Part shown: piece by piece, positions 11,589-22,082 of the stretch
Position numbering within the stretch: position 1 is the first letter of the stretch
Layout: every line of letters starts with the position of its first letter
DNA from: Lithodes maja
Lineage: Eukaryota; Arthropoda; Malacostraca; Decapoda; Lithodidae
Reading direction: 5' to 3'
Length of the DNA stretch: 64,000 nucleotides
Assembly: GCA_037953745.1 (NCBI GenBank)
Contig: JBAKBP010007444.1
Coordinates: 35,905-99,904 of the forward strand
Notes under the pieces: model-generated
The model's database searches: none
What the model was told of the DNA's origin: nothing
The model's input: only the letters and a program-made list of their open reading frames with translations
Translations under genes and position numbers: made by a program

Positions 11589-12008
11589 CCCACTGAGCCC
11601 CAGGCAATATAATATAAATGGACACTCCAGGCCCAGCAGGTTGTATTTTTTTTTTTTTTTTCAGAAAACACCTGGAATGGGTTAGAAATGAAGGAAAAAC
11701 AGCTAAAAATCGGTCCCCTAGGTCATTAAGGGATCCTAAAGGGTGCCCGAAAGTCTGAATTAACATGGGGAAATGGGTACGCAAAAACAAGTTTTTGCGC
11801 GCTAATGCTCACGCGGTTGGACTTTGAGGGTATTCAACCATCGGCATAGTTGCGTGGGATACTTACGCAGTTCCCATACAAATCTGAGCCCTCTAGGTAG
11901 CCTACCATAGGACCGGAGTAATTGACCGCGACGCACCTTATGAGTCGCTGGGGTTTAGCGTTACATACATTGCCGACGCATATGCTGCGGCGCTGGGGTC
12001 TGTGGGTT
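11589..12008. mobile_element. Candidate piggyBac-like MITE (weak)
   Basis: A TTAA at 11585-11588 is followed by CCCACTGAGCCCCAGGC. At 11989-12008 an approximate reverse complement (GCGCTGGGGTCTGTGGG) is followed by TTGC, which could be a mutated TTAA. The interior is non-coding with a T-run near 11648. The ends match only imperfectly and no empty site is in the window, so this stays a candidate. Confidence 0.3.
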
Positions 12009-12305
12009 GCGGCGATTGCCCAATATTTACTCCGGATGGTGTTGGTGAAATTAGTCCGATTTGAATGAAATTTGGCACATTGATAGGGGGACTATGAAAG
12101 ATGATTCCCGTCATTCTTTTTCTCCTTTTTTTTTGGGGGGGGGGGGGGAATCAGGGGACAAAATCAGGTAAAAATTATACCATTTTTAAAAATTCATCTC
12201 TAACAAAATACTGTACCCTATATTTGTGTAGTTTTGTATTCTACTATGGGTTTCAGAGGCCGTGTTACCGGTACATCGTTTTTCGGGAATAACTTATGAA
12301 CAAAC

Positions 12306-12472
12306 CGTTGTTGTTGTTGTTCCCCAAGGCCTGTAGATTGGGAGGTCAATCCACGGAAGAGACACTGTCACTTGAGATCTAGAAAATATATAAGTAAAAG
12401 GAACAGTCAGAGTAAGCTATGGGTATGGCAGAGATCGCTCAGGTCTCACTCTGATAGACCAGCCCATCGCCA
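12306..12472 (-). mobile_element. SINE-S, short copy with 10-bp target duplication
   Basis: A 167-bp element is flanked by ATGAACAAAC at 12296-12305 and 12473-12482. On the minus strand it starts GGCGATGGGCTGGTCTATCA and ends in GGGGAACAACAACAACAACG, a short tandem tail. The head and body match 29460-29624 closely, but the GC-rich middle and LINE-J-like part seen in that longer copy are missing. I cannot see convincing A and B promoter boxes, so the RNA origin of the head is open. Confidence 0.75.
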
Positions 12473-12789
12473 ATGAACAAACAGTTGGATCAGTATGATA
12501 TTTTGCCACAACTTGTTTCACACCGTGCCCTAATATTGTTTAATATTGTGCATTTACCAAAAGTGGATAATTAAGCCACTTGTCCCTGTGTCATGAGGTT
12601 ATAGTCACACCTGAATGACTAGGAAATGGACAAGGCTACTGTGGCTTACCTGTGAAACCACCAAACCATTATTGCTCCTCCATCAAACACGGTAGTTATC
12701 AGCCACCACCCAACCCTATTATCGTCTTTATATTCGAAGTTATCTGTCGCTATCAAATATAAATATACACAAAATATGTCTCAGCAGAC

Positions 12790-13025
12790 AGACACGCAGC
12801 GAAGCTTTACCTGCAATGCCCGCCCACCTCCTATCCAGGCATAACCCTTCATACTTTCCTGGACCAAGCACCTCACAGACTACTATCTATTCCAACTGGC
12901 ACCCGACTCCCTCTCCCAACAACCTTGTTATCAATCATTATTCACAAGCATTCTCCATTCATTCCTATTTATTAACACTTCTCTGCTTGTTATAGTAATT
13001 TCTCTATCTTCCAATGCTTACACTA
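12790..13025 (-). mobile_element. Decayed RTE-B 3' UTR fragment
   Basis: The stretch parallels 16545-16790: GACACGCAGCGAAGC versus GACATGCAGCGGAGC, then ACCCTTCATA, then CTATTCCAACT, and TATTCACAAGCATTCTCCAT. It therefore comes from the coding end and 3' UTR of RTE-B on the minus strand. No reading frame survives. Confidence 0.6.
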
Positions 13026-13370
13026 CACATGCCTCGCGCATCCTACTGCGTGTCGTACAAGGTGACTAAGGGGGGATGGCGATAGACTTGTGAACCAACA
13101 GCTATTATTATACAATAAAGTTTTTATCTTAGCACTGTCTTCGTATGGCACTGCTGAGGCTGGTGGGGTGCGGATAGGTGCCACAGGGGACGGAGTCTTA
13201 CATGGGCACTGTTTGGCACCACACCTGTGTCAGCAACAGCGTTTGCATGTTGGAACAGTGTTGGGGCAGGACTTTCTTGTTCTATAATCCACTTGCCTAA
13301 TATACAGTAGAGTCTTGTTATGGTCTCATGACCCGGTTTCTTGATCTCATGACCCGGTTTCAGCTCTCAA

Positions 13371-13935
13371 CAATTCCCTTCTTGGTATCCTTCGCAAAAG
13401 AGTTCCATCAAAGACAATTAAGTCTCGTATCAGGGATAAAGCATGGTTTAATGATGACTGCAAGCGTGCATTTGATGACAAACAGGCTGCATATCGTCTA
13501 TGGAGGCGTAATCAAACCCCCTTGCATTGGGAAAATTATGTTTTTAAAAGGGCAGCTGCGCAGAGAGTTTATGATGGTGCTGAGAGGGATTAGAACTCCC
13601 ATCTTCAGGATGTTCTGGCAGGAGCTACACAGCCTCATAAATGGTGGTCCGCTTTGAAATCCTCTTTATTTGGAATAGATTCCTCCATGCCTCCTCTTTG
13701 TGATTCTGATGGCTCCATCTCTTTTTATCCATTATCGAAGGCCAATATTCTATCTAATATTTTTATTAATAAGCAGAGTAATCAGGAATTGTCTTTGCCA
13801 TTGACATGTTTCCCTAGACCCAACCTCAATTCAATGGCATTCAAATCAGCTGAACTGAAAAGGTACTTGCTGGATCTTGATACCTATGGTGGCACAGACC
13901 CGGATGGGTTTTTCCCTCTCTTTTTTTAAAAAGGT
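13371..13935 (+). pseudogene. LINE-F region between endonuclease and polymerase, broken
   Basis: The frame starting at ALNNSLLGILRKR leads into KAWFNDDCKRAFDDKQAAYR and WENYVFKRAAAQ, the usual sequence between endonuclease and reverse transcriptase in CR1/Jockey-group LINEs. An in-frame TAG stands near 13591. The reading then continues (HKWWSALKSSLFG, later LKRYLLDLDTYGGTDPDGF). Around the T7A5 run at 13921-13932 the frame is lost; a T too many and a G too many would separate it from the downstream reverse transcriptase. The copy is therefore dead at this end. Confidence 0.75.
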
Positions 13936-13940
13936 TTGCA

Positions 13941-15344
13941 GTGGTCTTGGCACCTAAATTGGCAGTGGTGTTTAGGTTGCTTTTGAAATCAGGTAGTTTT
14001 CCTCTTTGCTGGCGTAGGGCTATTATCACTCCTATTCCAAAGGGAAATACTGCCTCATCATCTCCTAATGACTATCGCCCTATCTCCATTACACCTATCC
14101 TATCCAAGCTCTATGAGAGGCTTTTGTCCAGACGCCTTTCCTCTTATTGTAATAGTCATAATTTGATACCAAACTCACAGTTTGGTTTTCGTAAGGGACT
14201 GGGTACATGTGATGCACTTCTGACACTCACCCATGACTTGCAATCTTCATTGGACCAGGGACATGAGTCTCGCGTCGTGGCTATTGACTTTAGTTCTGCT
14301 TTTGATTTAGTCAACCATAAAGCACTTCTGTTTAAGTTACAGCTTATTGGTATTGGTGGCAATTTTTTAAGGATCTTTGAAGATTTTTTGACGAAAAGAT
14401 CTCAGTCTGTGGTCATTGATGGGTGTCATTCCCCTTCTGTTACTGTTGTTTCTGGTGTTCCACAAGGCAGTGTCCTTGGGCCTTTGCTTTTTATTATTTT
14501 TACTGCTGACCTGTGTTCCGAGCTTGAAAATAAACTAATCTCCTATGCTGATGATACAACTTTATATGCGTCAATTGCATCACCAATAGATCGACACGTA
14601 ATTGCTACTGCTCTGAATAGGGATTTAGCCAAAATTACATCATGGTGTGAACTTTGGGGCATGAAACTTAATGCTAGTAAAACACACTCCATTATCATCA
14701 GCAGATCTCGTACCTTGGATCCTCCCCATCCTTATCTACAAGTTTCTGGCGAGCAAATTGAGAATGTGGATACTCTGCGTTTGTTAGGAGTTACTCTTGA
14801 TCCCAAACTTACTTTTGAAAAGCATATTCGTTCTTTCTCCTCTTCCATTTCCCAAAAAATTGGTCTGCTTCGCAAGGTTTATAAAACATTTGCTTGTGAC
14901 GCCACAGTTATCAAGTCTTTTTATGCTTTTATTTTGCCACATTTCGAGTACTGCTCACCTGTCTGGTTGTCAGCAGCTGACTGCCATCTCAAGTTGCTTG
15001 ACAGGTCGCTAAATTCCATCAGTTTTATTCTACCTAATTTGTCTCTTGATCTGTGTCATCGACGTAAAGTTGGTGCCCTTAGTCTTTTATTTAAAGTTTT
15101 TAACAACCCTCAGCATCCCTTACATGGGGTTCTGCCTGGGCCCTATGTCCGGGCTCGTGCAACTAGATTCACAAGCAATCTTAATTATCTTGCCATGAGC
15201 CGTGTTAATTTTTCTACTACACAGTTTTCACGGTGTTTTGTGCCGGCCATGGTTGACTTGTGGAATAAGTTGCCAAATGAGCTAGTCAATTCAGCTAATA
15301 TCTCCATTTTTAAGTCTAGAGTTAATGCTTTTTTGCAGCATTAA
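13941..15344 (+). CDS. LINE-F reverse transcriptase, 467-residue open part
   Basis: It would copy LINE RNA into DNA at a nicked target. Fingers: ITPIPKGN, NDYRPISITPILSKLYERL, FGFRKGLGTCDALL. Palm motif A is VAIDFSSAFD (Asp about residue 116). Motif B is SGVPQGSVLGPLLF, and motif C is SYADDTTLY (Asp 204 and 205). Thumb and C-terminal tail follow (WGMKLNASKTHSIII, LRLLGVTLD, HFEYCSPVW, LWNKLPNEL). All catalytic aspartates are present and the frame is uninterrupted, but upstream sequence is broken. The first Met is only the first codon after a frameshift and is not a true start. CR1/L2/Jockey group; the exact clade is not settled. Confidence 0.85.
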   Translation: MVLAPKLAVVFRLLLKSGSFPLCWRRAIITPIPKGNTASSSPNDYRPISITPILSKLYERLLSRRLSSYCNSHNLIPNSQFGFRKGLGTCDALLTLTHDLQSSLDQGHESRVVAIDFSSAFDLVNHKALLFKLQLIGIGGNFLRIFEDFLTKRSQSVVIDGCHSPSVTVVSGVPQGSVLGPLLFIIFTADLCSELENKLISYADDTTLYASIASPIDRHVIATALNRDLAKITSWCELWGMKLNASKTHSIIISRSRTLDPPHPYLQVSGEQIENVDTLRLLGVTLDPKLTFEKHIRSFSSSISQKIGLLRKVYKTFACDATVIKSFYAFILPHFEYCSPVWLSAADCHLKLLDRSLNSISFILPNLSLDLCHRRKVGALSLLFKVFNNPQHPLHGVLPGPYVRARATRFTSNLNYLAMSRVNFSTTQFSRCFVPAMVDLWNKLPNELVNSANISIFKSRVNAFLQH

Positions 15345-15595
15345 TTCTAATTTTTAAACTTATTTTATTCTATTTTATTGTATTATATTTAAGCTTGATA
15401 TCCTCCACTGCATAATATGTTATCTGTGTTTAATATGTGTATATGTACAGTACAGTATACAGTGTATGTTTTTATTTTTTCCTAAGTTGCCATAGTCTCT
15501 CTCCAGTGCCTCCGGGTGTTTTGTGTGGATTGATCTTGATGGTGTTTCTGCACCCTGGTTGGAGACTTCGGCATCTCATATAATAATAATAATAA

Positions 15596-15914
15596 TGGTG
15601 CTGTCTTTTTGTAACACTTTTAAGGCTGGTGTGGTTGCAGATACTGCAGGTGCGAGAGCTGCAGGGAGACTGTTGAGTCTTGCTGAGTTGCAAGCACAAC
15701 CAAGTTGCTCTTGGTTAGCAGTATACCAACATCAGCCACAGTGATGACTTGATGGGGCAGTGCTGTGGCAGGACTTTATTGTACTACACTACACTCCAAC
15801 TACTGAAAGGCAACCCCGTCTGAGCTGTTACAATGCATGTAATAGGAAAATGACGTTAAACCATTGTATGTATTGTATGTATAACAGTGCCCAGCCTTCA
15901 ACAGTAAATTTTGA
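15596..15914. other. Stretch without recognisable gene
   Basis: No feature is recognised. Weak similarity exists between 15597-15790 and 13128-13292 (GGCTGGTG, and GGCAGGACTTT near both ends), so the LINE-F insertion may lie between two copies of a low-copy sequence. The similarity is too weak to call. Confidence 0.3.
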
Positions 15915-16205
15915 ATTATCTATTGCCAGACACCTTAATCATGAAGTGTTGACCTAGAATTAATTACCTTCATGGTCCAGTTCATTGGCATGCCTACTAT
16001 TGTCCAACACTTCTCATATATGTGTCAACTCCATCCCTCTAACTTCACTCTTGATCTTCCTCTTTGACCTTCCATCTCACTATCGTACACTCTTAGTCAT
16101 TGTCTTGCTTTCCATATGTTCCATGTGATCAAACCACCTTTTGTGTTCTTCAATATCCATGCACATCCACACCACAACACTTACTCAATTCTTCAGTTAT
16201 AAGTT
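15915..16205 (-). mobile_element. Decayed RTE-A 3' fragment
   Basis: The order TATCTATTGCCAGACACC, TCGTACACTCTTAGTCATTG and CTTTCCATATGTTCCATGTG parallels 3486-3740 of the better RTE-A fragment (ATCTATTGCCCGACGCC, then CGTACACCCTCTTAGTCATT, then CTTTCCATACGTTCCATATG). The internal part is shortened. No reading frame remains. This is the most decayed RTE-A copy noticed in the window. Confidence 0.55.
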
Positions 16206-16316
16206 TCATGCAAGAAAATTCCAAGGAATGGGTCACTGATAAGGCTATGAAATTTTGTTTTATATGATATATAAATACAGTACCCGGTATGTATAAATAT
16301 ATATATACCATAATAT

Positions 16317-17339
16317 CTATCTATCTATCTATATGCTCAGGTCAAATCCCCATTTTGGGGGTAGCCGACTCAAGACAGAGCAAGAACATGGAAAACACAA
16401 AAACAACATAAAACACAGATAAAAAGCACAAACTCACACACATCCAGGTCACCCAGGAGAAGACCCAGAGACCAGGGTCACCAAGGTCGCTCCAGCACTC
16501 CCCCAGCACCTGACCACCCGGAAAGTTACCGATCTCGGCAGGCAGACATGCAGCGGAGCCAAAGCCACAAGCCCTCCCACCACACTTCCAGGCGCACCCT
16601 TCATATTAATCGTCTCCCCGGGCCAGGCGCCTGATGGACTATTATCTAGTCCAACTTGCGCCCGACCCCTTACTCCAAATGACCAAGTGTTCACTCAACT
16701 ATTCACAAGCATTCTCCATTCACTCCTGTCCACCACCACTTCCCCTGCCTGATCTATAGTCATTCCTCTATCATCCAAAGCTTTTCTTACACAGTCTCTC
16801 CATCTCAATGGGGGTCTTCCTGGCCTTCTAACTCCCCTTGTACCTGACTCACATATTCTCTTTGTAAGCCTTTCATCTCCCATTCATTCAACATGACCAT
16901 ACCAGGCTCAGCACCCTTCTGTCCACGCTGGCTGACAAATGTTCCTGCTGCCCCACTCTCCTACGTATCTCTTCATTCCTCAATCTGTCTCTACGAGTAA
17001 CTCCACACATACTCCTCAAGCAGCTCATCTCCATCACATCCAGCCCTCTTTTCTCCTTTTTCTTCAGAGCCCATGTCTCAGCCCCATACATCACTGTTGG
17101 CACTACAATTCCTTGATACAGTGCACTTTTTACTTTCACTCCGAGATTTCTCGTCTTCAACATACTTCCCATTGCTCCGAAAACCTTCCTTCCTTCACAC
17201 ACTTTCTGTTTTACCTCCACTTCCATACCTCCACTCCTGCTTATCGTTCCTCCTAGATATTTAAAAGTCTACTTGTTCCAATATTTCCCCATCCAGCCTC
17301 ACATCTAGATTCACCCTATGCTCGCCCCTATTACACACC
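16317..17339 (-). mobile_element. RTE-B LINE 3' fragment
   Basis: On the minus strand the element enters in the polymerase tail, carries a 3' UTR of about 370 bases (16333-16700) and ends in a TATC tetranucleotide run at 16317-16332. Candidate target duplications are ATACCATAATAT (16305-16316) and ATACCAAAATAT (17340-17351), with one mismatch. A second copy with the same 3' UTR and a longer intact ORF lies at 35255-36091. The family is related to RTE-A but clearly separate in sequence. Confidence 0.85.
16695..17226 (-). pseudogene. RTE-B polymerase C-terminal tail, frameshifted
   Basis: The upper piece (16888-17226) reads VKSALYQGIVVPTVMYGAETW, then DVMEMSCLRSMCGVTRRDRL and EEIRRRVGQQEHLS, ending in a false VLSLVWSC. 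The lower piece (16695-16883) resumes with MGDERLTKRICES, RPPLRWRDCVRKALDD and VVVDRSEWRMLVNS. The copy at 35250-35693 runs through the same point as RVLSWYGHVERMGDERL, so a small indel near 16886-16895 split the frame here. There is no palm domain, so this is a non-functional remnant. Confidence 0.8.
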
Positions 17340-17343
17340 ATAC

Positions 17344-17347
<4 letters not shown>

Positions 17348-17406
<59 letters not shown>

Positions 17407-17422
17407 TAGATAGATAGATACA
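17348..17422. repeat. TA dinucleotide run followed by TAGA run
   Basis: About 27 TA units (17348-17402) pass into five TAGA units (17403-17422). The run abuts the 5' end of the RTE-B copy. TA or TATC/TAGA microsatellites border several RTE-like copies here (3476, 16317, 31039, 33236, 36066), consistent with the microsatellite tails of these LINEs or insertion beside them. Confidence 0.9.
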
Positions 17423-17610
17423 GTAGTTTAACGAGACCACATCATGAGACACATAGGGCTGGCCTTAGTCTGAGCCAAGGATTCAGTGGGATAAGATATA
17501 CTATAATCCGTGAGAGTTCCGGAACAATAACATTTAATTGACAGCTTTTCAGAAATAGATGATCATCTCATGGGGATTACCTGTACTATTAATTCTTCCA
17601 CCCCCCCAAG

Positions 17611-17717
17611 GTGCATGTGCAAAGCGGTTCCCCACGGTCACACAGAAACAAATAGAGGAGCAAATTGCCGAATTCCTCAAGCACGCCCCAGCACAGCGCG
17701 GTGGAGCAAGATATAAG
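17611..17717 (+). other. Candidate orphan exon (unproven)
   Basis: A pyrimidine tract ending CCCCCCCAAG precedes 107 bases that stay open, and AAG/GTATTG follows as a possible donor. The frame would encode GACAKRFPTVTQKQIEEQI followed by AEFLKHAPAQRGGARYK, a mixed-charge helix-like peptide unlike the low-complexity shadows around it. It has no second copy in the window. I do not recognise the protein, and no partner exon is visible; chance is a serious alternative. Confidence 0.2.
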
Positions 17718-17764
17718 GTATTGTATGATATCAAGGCTTTCCTTTTATCTTGATAGAGGTGTAG

Positions 17765-18480
17765 TACGTAATCTATCCTTAGGCTGCGTAGCCGAACAGC
17801 CCCTTTCTAAGGAAGGCTACGGCCGAGACTGGGTTTTCCCACAAAGTTCTCAAGTAGTGTGTGTTGTTTTGTTTGCGTAAGTGGTTGTGTTATGCAGTCT
17901 TCCATAATGTGTGTGTGTGTGTGGTTTAAGGTGAGGTGAGGGATGTGACTATATTCTACTGTCCAGTTTGTGAGAAGGGTCGCTGTAGATTTGTTTGTGG
18001 CTAATTTGAGTCTGTTTTCAGTAAACCATTCCTGTAATGTGTTGAGGTACGGTTGGAGGAGTTGTGCGGCTGTGTTTGTGTCTCAATGTGTACAGGTGGG
18101 TGTTATGTCATCTGCGTAAGAGGCTGTGTGTATCTGTGATGGATGGCGTATGGGTAGCTTGTGCATGTATAGATTGAAAAGTGTTGGTCACAAGACGGAT
18201 CCCCGATGGACTTTGTTTGTGAAATTTGAGATGTTCGATGACTGGCAAGCAAATTTTACATGGGCACATCTGCCTGCTAAATAGTTGACCAGCCACTTTT
18301 GTTATTGTGTATGTTTGTATTAAAAAAATACTTTTAAACGTTGTGGAGGAGGATGGCATCAAAAGCTTTATGAATGTCAATTGTACGTAACAAGAACTGT
18401 TTTGTGTGGTGGCATAACTGAATTAATGCCATAAAAAAAATGTGAATTGTGTAAGAAGGGTGTTTGTGTAATGATATCGC
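17765..18480 (-). pseudogene. LINE-J copy, decayed and internally deleted
   Basis: On the minus strand, the right side encodes IDIHKAFDAILLH (palm motif A with its aspartate). A motif-C-like SYADDIT equivalent lies near 18105-18120, and thumb sequence resembling NRLKLATNKSTATL follows near 18010. The left end (17775-17880) carries the 3' end (PTVLRNF-like, then GCTGTTCGGCTACGCAGCCT). The middle, with the Cys/His cluster, is missing compared with 5598-6744. It keeps the part of the palm that the 5360-6755 copy lacks, so the two are complementary views of one family. Confidence 0.7.
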
Positions 18481-18776
18481 CAACGCCTTCGAAATATCCC
18501 CTCATATAAGCTACAAATATAAATAATACCAAAGCTAACACGTATATGGAGTCCTACTACAGTAAACCCTCGTTATCTCGGAATAATTGGGGGGGGGGGG
18601 GACCACTTCCGAGAAGTCCGATTTTCCGAGATGTCCGAAGTCCGACTTAAGAGAGGGAAAATGTCCGAATTAGAAGAGGGAGTCCAATTCACCAGAGAAA
18701 ACGGAGACTTCCCTATCACTAACAACGTAGATCCAAGATGAATTAAAGTACCGGTACAGTAACTATCCATCTCTAT

Positions 18777-19776
18777 CTATTGCCTGACGCCGTGATCTCC
18801 GAAGGGGTGGCCACGAACGAACCGCCCCAATGCACCTCTGTCCTCAGTCAGGCGAGGCCCCTCCTCCCAACCAGCACCGCCTTCATTTATATACTTCCTC
18901 TCTCCATCCTTCCACCACTCCTGTGCACCTCTCCCTCTCTGTCCTTCCACCTCGCTCTCGTACACCCTCTTAGTAATTCTCTCGCTTTCCATACGTTCTA
19001 TATGGCCGAACTATCTCAAGTTGTTCCTTTTCACACTTTCCAGCACATCTACCTCCACACCACAACTCCTTACTTCCTCATTCGTCTGTCTATTCTTCCA
19101 TGTAACTCTGCACGCACTTCTCAAGTAACTCATTTCCACCGCTCTCACTCTTGGTCTGAGTCTCTTCCCGAATGTCCATGCTTCGCTTCCGTAAGTTAGC
19201 GTCGGGATTACCACACTGTCATGCAAGGACTTCTTCACTTCCATACTGACCACCCTATTTCTTGTTACTGCTTTCAACGTTCGTACAATCCTCCTCTTCC
19301 CCTGTTGCACCCTCTCCCGCACTTCTTCATCCATAGTCCCATCTCTACTTAACACACTGCCCAGATACTTAAATGAGCTGACGATCTCCATAGCCTGACC
19401 ATTCAACTTCACCTCACACTCTGTGACTTCACCCCTTTCGAAGACCATAATCTTGCTCTTCCCCGCATTTACCTTCAAATTCCGTTCGCACAGTGTTCCA
19501 AACTTATTTACCAGACCCTGCAACTCCCATTCATTATCGCTCATCAGAATTGTATCATCCGCAAACAGCAGTATAAGCAGCTTCCACTCATTTCCCTCCC
19601 TTTTCAGTGATACACCAACATCCACTGCTCTTCCTAGTATTTCTTTCATGACTCCATCCATATATACACTAAACAACCATGGGGACATCACACACCCCTG
19701 TTTCAACCCAACATTCAGGTCAAAGAACTCGCTCTGCTCATTCTCCACATGTACTGCTGCCTTTGCACCCTCATAC
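18777..19776 (-). pseudogene. RTE-A palm-to-C-terminus segment with one stop
   Basis: From 19776 the minus strand reads GLKQGCVMSPWLF (motif B), LLFADDTILMSDNEWEL (motif C), LKVNAGKSKIMVF, FKYLGSVLSRDGTMDEEV and SLHDSVVIPTLTYGSEAW. At 19011 a stop replaces the W of LRWFGHMERM; the frame then continues as FGHIERMESERITKRV to the family's end at 18777. Palm motif A lies on the far side of the CR1 insertion (about 21715-21745, FMDLEKAYDRVD). The intact comparison is 32230-33239. Confidence 0.85.
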
Positions 19777-21400
19777 CTTCTTTGCATCAGTTTTTACAAC
19801 CGAAGACCTCAGTGATATCCCTACACCATCGCCGATTCAGATTGATAATTCAGATGTTCTAAGCAATATCACCGTTACAGAGAGAGAAGTATTGAATTGT
19901 TTAGATAAACTCAAAGTAAATAAAACGCCAGGACCTGATACAATCTCGCCTAGAGTTCTAAAGGAAGCTAAGAATGAGCTCTCCAAACCACTGACATTAC
20001 TATTCAATAAATCCTTGCAGTCTGGAACTATGCCTGATCAGTGGAAGCTAGCCAACGTAACACCGATATTCAAAAAAGGCAGCAAATCCCTACCCAGTAA
20101 CTATCGTCCAATTAGCTTAACCTCAGTTGTATGTAAAATGCTAGAAACGGTCATACGAGACAGACTCGTAAATCACTTAGAGGAAAATAACATACTTAAA
20201 GATACTCAACACGGCTTTCGTAAAAAACGTTCCTGTTTAACAAACCTCTTAGACTTCTTCCACGATATCCTCAACCTCTACGATGAGAGTAAAGCTGTAG
20301 ATATTATATACCTTGATTTTCAAAAGGCCTTTGACAAAGTTCCCCACAAACGTTTACTGCTAAAACTAAAAGCGCATGGAATACAAGACGGTGTGTTGAA
20401 ATGGATAGAAAATTGGCTCAACAACAGAAAGCAAAGAGTAGTCATAAACGGTAAGGCATCTAAATGGACCAATGTAAGTAGCGGGGTACCCCAGGGATCG
20501 GTACTAGGACCAATTCTCTTTCTAATTTACATCAACGACATAGATGAGGGTCTCACCTGCACAATCTCAAAATTTGCTGACGATACAAAAATTGCAAATA
20601 GCGTACTCTCAAAAGAACAAGTTGACGATATGCAACACAATCTAGATAAATTGTCATGTTGGGCCCAAATTTGGCAAATGAGTTTCAATGCGGATAAATG
20701 TAAAGTACTACATGTCGGATACCTAAATGAGAAAGCAAACTATTCGATGAATGGCACTCAGCTTAAGAATGTAAACAGAGAAACTGATCTGGGAGTAACA
20801 ATATCGAGTAACCTAAAACCGAGTCAACAATGTTCAGAAGTTGTTAAGAAGGCAAACAAAATAATTGGCTTTATAGGCAGGTCATTTGAGCATAAATCCA
20901 AAGAAGTTATCCTAACCCTTTACAATTCCTTAGTCCGCCCTCTTCTGGAATACTGCGTTCAATCCTGGTGCCCTTATTACCAAAAAGATATAAACAAGCT
21001 AGAACGAGTTCAACGTAGAGTTACCAAAATGATACCTAGCCTAAAGAACAAACCATACGAAGAGCGTCTTAGAGAATTAAATCTATTTCCTTTAACCCAG
21101 CGCAGATTAAGAGGCGACTTAATTCAAGTGTTCAAAATCATCAAAGGCATCGACAATATGAACTGTAGTAAGTACTTCACTATCGACCAATCTAATTACA
21201 CACGGGGAAACGGTTGCAAAATTATTGGTAAATCTTTTAACTCGCACGAATCTAAGAATTTCTTCTTCAATCGAGTTGTCAACTTGTGGAATGGGCTTCC
21301 CCGAAACGTTATAGACTGCAGCACCGTTGATTCATTTAAATTCCGCCTAGACAAATATCTCGCATCAAACCCGCGACTGACTGCGTTTGTAAATGAATAA
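19777..21400 (+). CDS. CR1-like reverse transcriptase, uninterrupted from truncation point
   Basis: The protein runs without stop or frameshift to 21400. Fingers: KTPGPDTISPRVLKE, VTPIFKKGSKS, NYRPISLTSVVCKMLE, QHGFRKKRSC. Palm motif A is IIYLDFQKAFDKVPH (Asp codon 20315), motif B is SGVPQGSVLGPILF, motif C is KFADDTKIA (Asp-Asp at 20579-20584). The thumb has MSFNADKCKVLHVG, then ETDLGVTIS, and the tail LEYCVQSWCPYY, RVVNLWNGLP. An ATG-initiated frame exists from 19679, but its first 33 codons are antisense RTE-A sequence, so it is a chance fusion and I begin the call at the junction. The good frame implies a fairly recent insertion. It cannot move itself without an endonuclease. Confidence 0.9.
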
Positions 21401-21631
21401 CTTTATCCTCCCCTCAGTTACTAACCCATATGTCCCCTACTAACTTCCTAGTCCTGCCACGTTAGTGGCAGGGCAGTAGTTCCCTTTCCAATGTTCCCTT
21501 ACCCACTCTAAACCACTGTTTGGACACTTGATCCTCAGTGTTTTGGAGGACAAGCAGCCTAGAAGGGTCACTAGATCTGTTGTTGCTTGATTTCCTTTGT
21601 ACTCCTTTGTACTCCTTTGTACTCCTTTGTA
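19777..21631 (+). mobile_element. CR1-like LINE nested in RTE-A
   Basis: The insertion is flanked by CTCATAC at 19770-19776 and 21632-21638. The undisturbed RTE-A sequence is present at 32233-32250 on the other strand, which fixes both borders exactly. The element is 5'-truncated in the region before the polymerase fingers, with the complete reverse transcriptase and a 3' UTR of about 230 bases. It ends in four units of the 10-bp repeat ACTCCTTTGT (about 21592-21630). Short tandem repeats instead of poly(A) are characteristic of CR1 elements. Confidence 0.9.
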
Positions 21632-22082
21632 CTCATACATGCTCTTCACTGCTTTCAGCAACTTGCCATCTACTCAGTATATTCTAAATACTTTCCACAT
21701 ACCTTCTCTATCCACTCTGTCATAGGCCTTCTCCAAGTCCATAAAGGCAATATGCACCTTTTGTTGCTTTTCCAGACACTTCTCCACAACACAATTCAGG
21801 GTAAACATCTGATTTACACATCCTCTTTCCTTCCGAAAACCTCCCTGCTTGTCGCCTATCCATTTCTCCGTTCCCACTCTCTCAATCACCACCCTACTGT
21901 ACACCTTCCCTACTACGCTTAGAATACATATCCCTCAGTAGTTACCACACACTCCTCTTTCCCCTTTGCCCTTATATAGGGGGACTATTATGCCAGTCTT
22001 CCAGTCATCGGGTGCCCTCCCCTTCTCCCATGCTAGTTTGCACATATTCCATACCCATTCGATCACTATATCACCACCAGCA

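Larger units (their letters stand above)
13310..15595 (+). mobile_element. LINE-F, 5'-truncated non-LTR retrotransposon
   Basis: A continuous plus-strand element holds a linker after the endonuclease (13371-13935), a full reverse transcriptase (13941-15344) and about 250 bases of 3' UTR. A short TAA repeat at about 15581-15594 may be the 3' tail, which would fit L2/Crack/I-type elements. The endonuclease domain is missing. The left border near 13310 is inferred from where LINE-like translation begins; no target duplication was identified. Confidence 0.7.

Noticed and set aside
13128..15790. LTR-like direct repeats around LINE-F (13128-13292 and 15597-15790)
   Set aside because: Similarity is limited to scattered words, there are no TG...CA ends, and the enclosed polymerase is non-LTR type with no protease, RNase H or integrase.
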